Below, in pieces: positions 14,478 through 16,431 of a DNA stretch of 16,431 nt; the stretch's first letter is position 1; every line of letters starts with the position of its first letter. Both the position numbers and the translations under genes were made by a program. Origin of the DNA: an uncultured Bacillaceae bacterium (GTDB lineage: Bacteria; Bacillota; Bacilli; Bacillales; Alkalibacillaceae); assembly GCA_937958375.1 (NCBI GenBank), contig CALGNY010000021.1, positions 1 through 16,431 on the forward strand, in the 5' to 3' direction. The notes under the pieces were generated by a model, which did not search any database, was not told where the DNA came from, and saw nothing but the letters and a program-made list of their open reading frames with translations.

Positions 14478-15203
14478 TCAGACCATTTTATTAAACTCGC
14501 GCTTTAATCGTTTGATGATTTTCTTTTCGAGACGAGAGATATAAGACTGCGAGATGCCTAGTTCTTCGGCAACATCCTTTTGTGTCTGTTCTTTTTTCCC
14601 CGCCAAACCGAAGCGCATTTCCATAATTTGCTTCTCTCTGCCGTTAAGATTTTTTAAAGCATGCAACAACAACGTTTTATCCACCGTTTCGTCTAGCTCA
14701 CGGGTAATGATATCTTCATCGGTTCCAAGCACATCGGAAAGCAACAATTCATTCCCATCCCAATCCACATTTAGCGGCTCATCAAAGGAGACCTCTGTTT
14801 TTCGCTTATTGTTTCGTCGCAAATACATCAGGATCTCATTTTCGATACAGCGGGATGCATACGTTGCCAACTTGATTTTTTTCTCTGGGTTGAATGTGTT
14901 GACGGCTTTGATCAAACCGATCGAACCAATACTAATCAAATCTTCAATATTAATTCCGGTATTCTCAAATTTCTTGGCGATATAGACGACCAACCGCAGA
15001 TTATGTTCGATCAACATTGACTTTGCGGCTTGGTCACCTGCAGCCATCCGATCAAGCACATGGCGTTCTTCATCTTTCGAAAGTGGTGGCGGCAATGCCT
15101 CACTCCCACCTATATAATAAGTTTCATCCCTTTTGATTAGTTTGAACTTCATAAGGATATTTATCATCAACTGCTGAGCTTTACCTAGAAGTTTTCGTAT
15201 CAA
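14478..15203 (-). CDS. sigE: pro-sigma-E, mother-cell sporulation sigma factor precursor
   Basis: A 241-residue precursor of sigma-E, made inactive and processed by SpoIIGA. The amphipathic, basic pro-sequence is about residues 1-29 (MIRKLLGKAQQLMINILMKF), followed by ETYYIGGSEALPPPLSKDEE. By comparison with B. subtilis, cleavage is expected between Y29 and Y30. Region 2 (NLRLVVYIAKKFENTGINIE, DLISIGSIGLIKAVNTF, KLATYASRCIENEILMYLRR), the SFDEPLNVDWDGNELLL segment and the region 4 helix-turn-helix (TQKDVAEELGISQSYISRLE) are intact, with the characteristic FNKMV end. The start codon is TTG (15201-15203), immediately after the spoIIGA TAA stop, with AAAGGGGG upstream inside spoIIGA, so the two are translationally coupled. 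Confidence 0.96.
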   Translation of the reverse strand: MIRKLLGKAQQLMINILMKFKLIKRDETYYIGGSEALPPPLSKDEERHVLDRMAAGDQAAKSMLIEHNLRLVVYIAKKFENTGINIEDLISIGSIGLIKAVNTFNPEKKIKLATYASRCIENEILMYLRRNNKRKTEVSFDEPLNVDWDGNELLLSDVLGTDEDIITRELDETVDKTLLLHALKNLNGREKQIMEMRFGLAGKKEQTQKDVAEELGISQSYISRLEKKIIKRLKREFNKMV

Positions 15204-16115
15204 TTAAGAAACCCCCTTTGAGTGAAAGACTCTAGTCGTTTTCATATGAAAAACTGCTGGTTGAAGCAACACTTGAAAATTCAATTGCTTTGAAAAATAG
15301 CCCCGCTGAACACCTACATAAATCTGTTTGGTCCGGTGACTGTACATGTCTTCATCGACACACAATTCATCCAAGAGAATTGCCGGCATCACATTGTCTC
15401 CTCCGCCAGCAGCCTTGTACGGAATGAGTTGGATGTGCGGATCTTGATTTTCTTTGGATGGAAGTAGGCGTTGATGAAGCATCTTATTCGTCATTTCTAT
15501 TCCAAAGAGCTCGCTTGCGGTGGGTTCATCAATTAGGATGACTGGCTTTTTTGAAATTGGATGCTTCAATTGATTCCCTGAATCACAAAAGCCCATGACG
15601 TCGATGGAATGGTTATCGTAGGTCAGTTGCACGGGGTACAATTGCTGCTCATTGATCCGGTGAAGCGTTAGCTTGTGGAACTGATCTTTCGTCAAATATA
15701 AAACGATAGGAAATAAAATCACGACACTAATCCAACTAAATACGTTTCCGTACGATTGAGACAGCTGGCTCAACGGATAAGTCGTATCGAAAAACTGATA
15801 AAGACCATAAATCCCCCCTCCTATAGTGAAATTCACTAAATAAAAACTTAAATATTGAGTGATGAATACTTTCCAGCGTTCAGCCGAAAAGGCAATCATC
15901 ACAATACCGACAGAGTAGACGATCTTTACGATCGGATGCAGCAGCCAGGTTAGCCCCAGACCGATCGATAAAGGAATGATCAATGAAGCGAATAAGGCAC
16001 CAAAGAATACCCGCCATTTTGAATAAACCGATTTGGTCAACCATGCCACCAAGAGTAAGATTGTCCAGTCAAACAGTAGATTCAACAACCAAATTAAATC
16101 CAGATAGATTTGCAT
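15204..16115 (-). CDS. spoIIGA: pro-sigma-E processing peptidase SpoIIGA
   Basis: A 303-residue membrane aspartic protease that cleaves pro-sigma-E in the mother cell after the forespore signal SpoIIR; B. subtilis has 309. Residues 1-145 contain about five hydrophobic segments (MQIYLDLIWLLNLLFDW at the start). The C-terminal protease half carries the active-site motif FCDSGNQL with Asp 178. PYKAAGGGD (232-240) and the family-typical RTKQIYVGV follow. I chose the ATG at 16113-16115 because it reproduces the family start (M-x-IYLD-IWLLN); an upstream in-frame TTG at 16139 has no ribosome site. AAAAGG lies about 12 bases before the ATG, which is long. Its end carries the sigE ribosome site. Confidence 0.94.
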   Translation of the reverse strand: MQIYLDLIWLLNLLFDWTILLLVAWLTKSVYSKWRVFFGALFASLIIPLSIGLGLTWLLHPIVKIVYSVGIVMIAFSAERWKVFITQYLSFYLVNFTIGGGIYGLYQFFDTTYPLSQLSQSYGNVFSWISVVILFPIVLYLTKDQFHKLTLHRINEQQLYPVQLTYDNHSIDVMGFCDSGNQLKHPISKKPVILIDEPTASELFGIEMTNKMLHQRLLPSKENQDPHIQLIPYKAAGGGDNVMPAILLDELCVDEDMYSHRTKQIYVGVQRGYFSKQLNFQVLLQPAVFHMKTTRVFHSKGVS

Positions 16116-16151
16116 ACATGGCTCATACCTTTTTGACAAGCTTTAAGAAGA

Positions 16152-16184
16152 ATTATATCCAAGGTCCTTTGAAAATACTGTCAC
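16152..16184 (-). promoter_or_regulatory. spoIIG promoter with over-long spacer (Spo0A-activated type)
   Basis: GTGACA (16179-16184) and TATAAT (16152-16157) on the minus strand are 21 bp apart. The B. subtilis spoIIG promoter is a sigma-A promoter with an unusually wide spacing of about 22 bp that needs Spo0A-P, so the wide gap supports rather than weakens this call. The start of transcription would be near 16145, 30 bases before the ATG. Confidence 0.65.
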
Positions 16185-16219
16185 ATTATCAGTGCATCTT
16201 CATTCTTATTTTGAATGTT

Positions 16220-16228
16220 TTTGACGAA
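16220..16228 (+). promoter_or_regulatory. candidate 0A box (Spo0A binding site) upstream of spoIIG
   Basis: TTTGACGAA matches the 0A box consensus TTTGTCGAA at 8 of 9 positions. It lies about 75-83 bases upstream of the predicted spoIIG start, close to the distal Spo0A site in B. subtilis. A weaker TGTCACA overlaps the -35 at 16179-16185, where the second site would be expected. Confidence 0.5.
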
Positions 16229-16264
16229 TGATTTTTTAGGGGTATGTTTCAATGATAGGGGCTG

Positions 16265-16431
16265 GTTTATCAGTAGTTGGAACGTGTTTTTCAGCAGTCA
16301 GAACCCGTTTATCGGCAGTTGGAAGCACTTTATCGACAGTTAGAAGCGGCTTATCGACAGTTGGAGGGCGTTTATCGGCAGTTGGAGGCACTTTATCGAC
16401 AGTTAGAAGCTGTTTATCGACAGTTGGAGGC
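16265..16431. repeat. 21-bp tandem repeat array, eight units, running off the window
   Basis: Seven full units and one 20-base unit follow each other with an exact 21-bp period, based on GTTTATCGACAGTTGGAAGC. The first two units (16265-16306) are degenerate. Units 3, 4 and 5 match units 6, 7 and 8 with only one or two differences each, giving a 63-bp higher-order period. Because 21 is a multiple of three, reading frames persist: the plus strand reads VYRQLEA-type heptads after a TAG at 16274, and the minus strand reads TVDK-type heptads that end at a TAA at 16236-16238. No spacers are present, so it is not CRISPR. It occupies the interval upstream of spoIIGA, where ftsZ or another gene would come next. 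Confidence 0.9.

Noticed and set aside
14554..14985. 143-residue open frame on the plus strand opposite sigE
   Set aside because: It lies entirely antisense to a strongly conserved sigma factor, has a Ser/Phe-rich composition typical of shadow frames and has no recognisable domain.
16265..16431. CRISPR array
   Set aside because: Units are contiguous 21-bp tandem repeats with no unique spacers, and no cas genes are visible.
16236..16431. 3' end of a minus-strand gene with TVDK heptads
   Set aside because: Not annotated as CDS because the opposite strand is also open over the repeats, the frame is preserved simply because the period is a multiple of three, and the upstream sequence is not available.

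Overview
The window is a conserved chromosomal core segment of a low-GC, Gram-positive, endospore-forming bacterium of the Bacillaceae. The evidence is the near-complete Bacillus subtilis gene order spoIIGA-sigE-sigG-ylmC-ylmD-ylmE-sepF-ylmG-ylmH-divIVA-ileS-lspA-rluD(ylyB)-pyrR-pyrP. Other support comes from sporulation sigma factors, two PyrR attenuators, an isoleucine T-box and SigE/SigG/DivIVA proteins closely resembling those of B. subtilis. The acidic tails of DivIVA and SepF would suit a salt-tolerant genus, but the sequence does not settle genus.

Layout, left to right. The 5' part of yicC (minus strand, cut by the window edge) diverges from rqcH (plus strand). rqcH converges on pyrP and shares a bidirectional terminator with it. 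Everything from pyrP to the right edge is on the minus strand, so read right to left: the Spo0A-type spoIIG promoter region, spoIIGA, pro-sigE, sigG with its own predicted sigma-F promoter and leader hairpin, a terminator, ylmC, the ylmD-ylmE-sepF-ylmG-ylmH cluster, divIVA, the T-box-controlled ileS, a terminator and a palindromic repeat element. lspA-rluD follows, then pyrR and pyrP, each behind a PyrR-type attenuator.

The genes fall into four groups. Sporulation: SpoIIGA processes pro-sigma-E, and sigG supplies the later forespore sigma factor. Division and envelope: SepF, DivIVA, YlmG, the YfiH-family protein YlmD and LspA. Translation and quality control: IleS, RluD, YlmH and RqcH, the last two both being ribosome-associated quality-control factors, plus YicC. 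Pyrimidine salvage: PyrR and PyrP.

Differences from B. subtilis visible here are the absence of pyrimidine biosynthesis genes after pyrP, the absence of yloB between rqcH and yicC, and the absence of ylyA between ileS and lspA. The ileS-lspA interval instead holds a long imperfect palindrome. A 21-bp tandem array lies at the right edge upstream of spoIIGA. I did not find a novel multi-gene system. The most interesting material is regulatory and repetitive: the sigG leader, the wide-spaced spoIIG promoter, the 21-bp array, the palindrome and a substitution at a functionally important RqcH residue.
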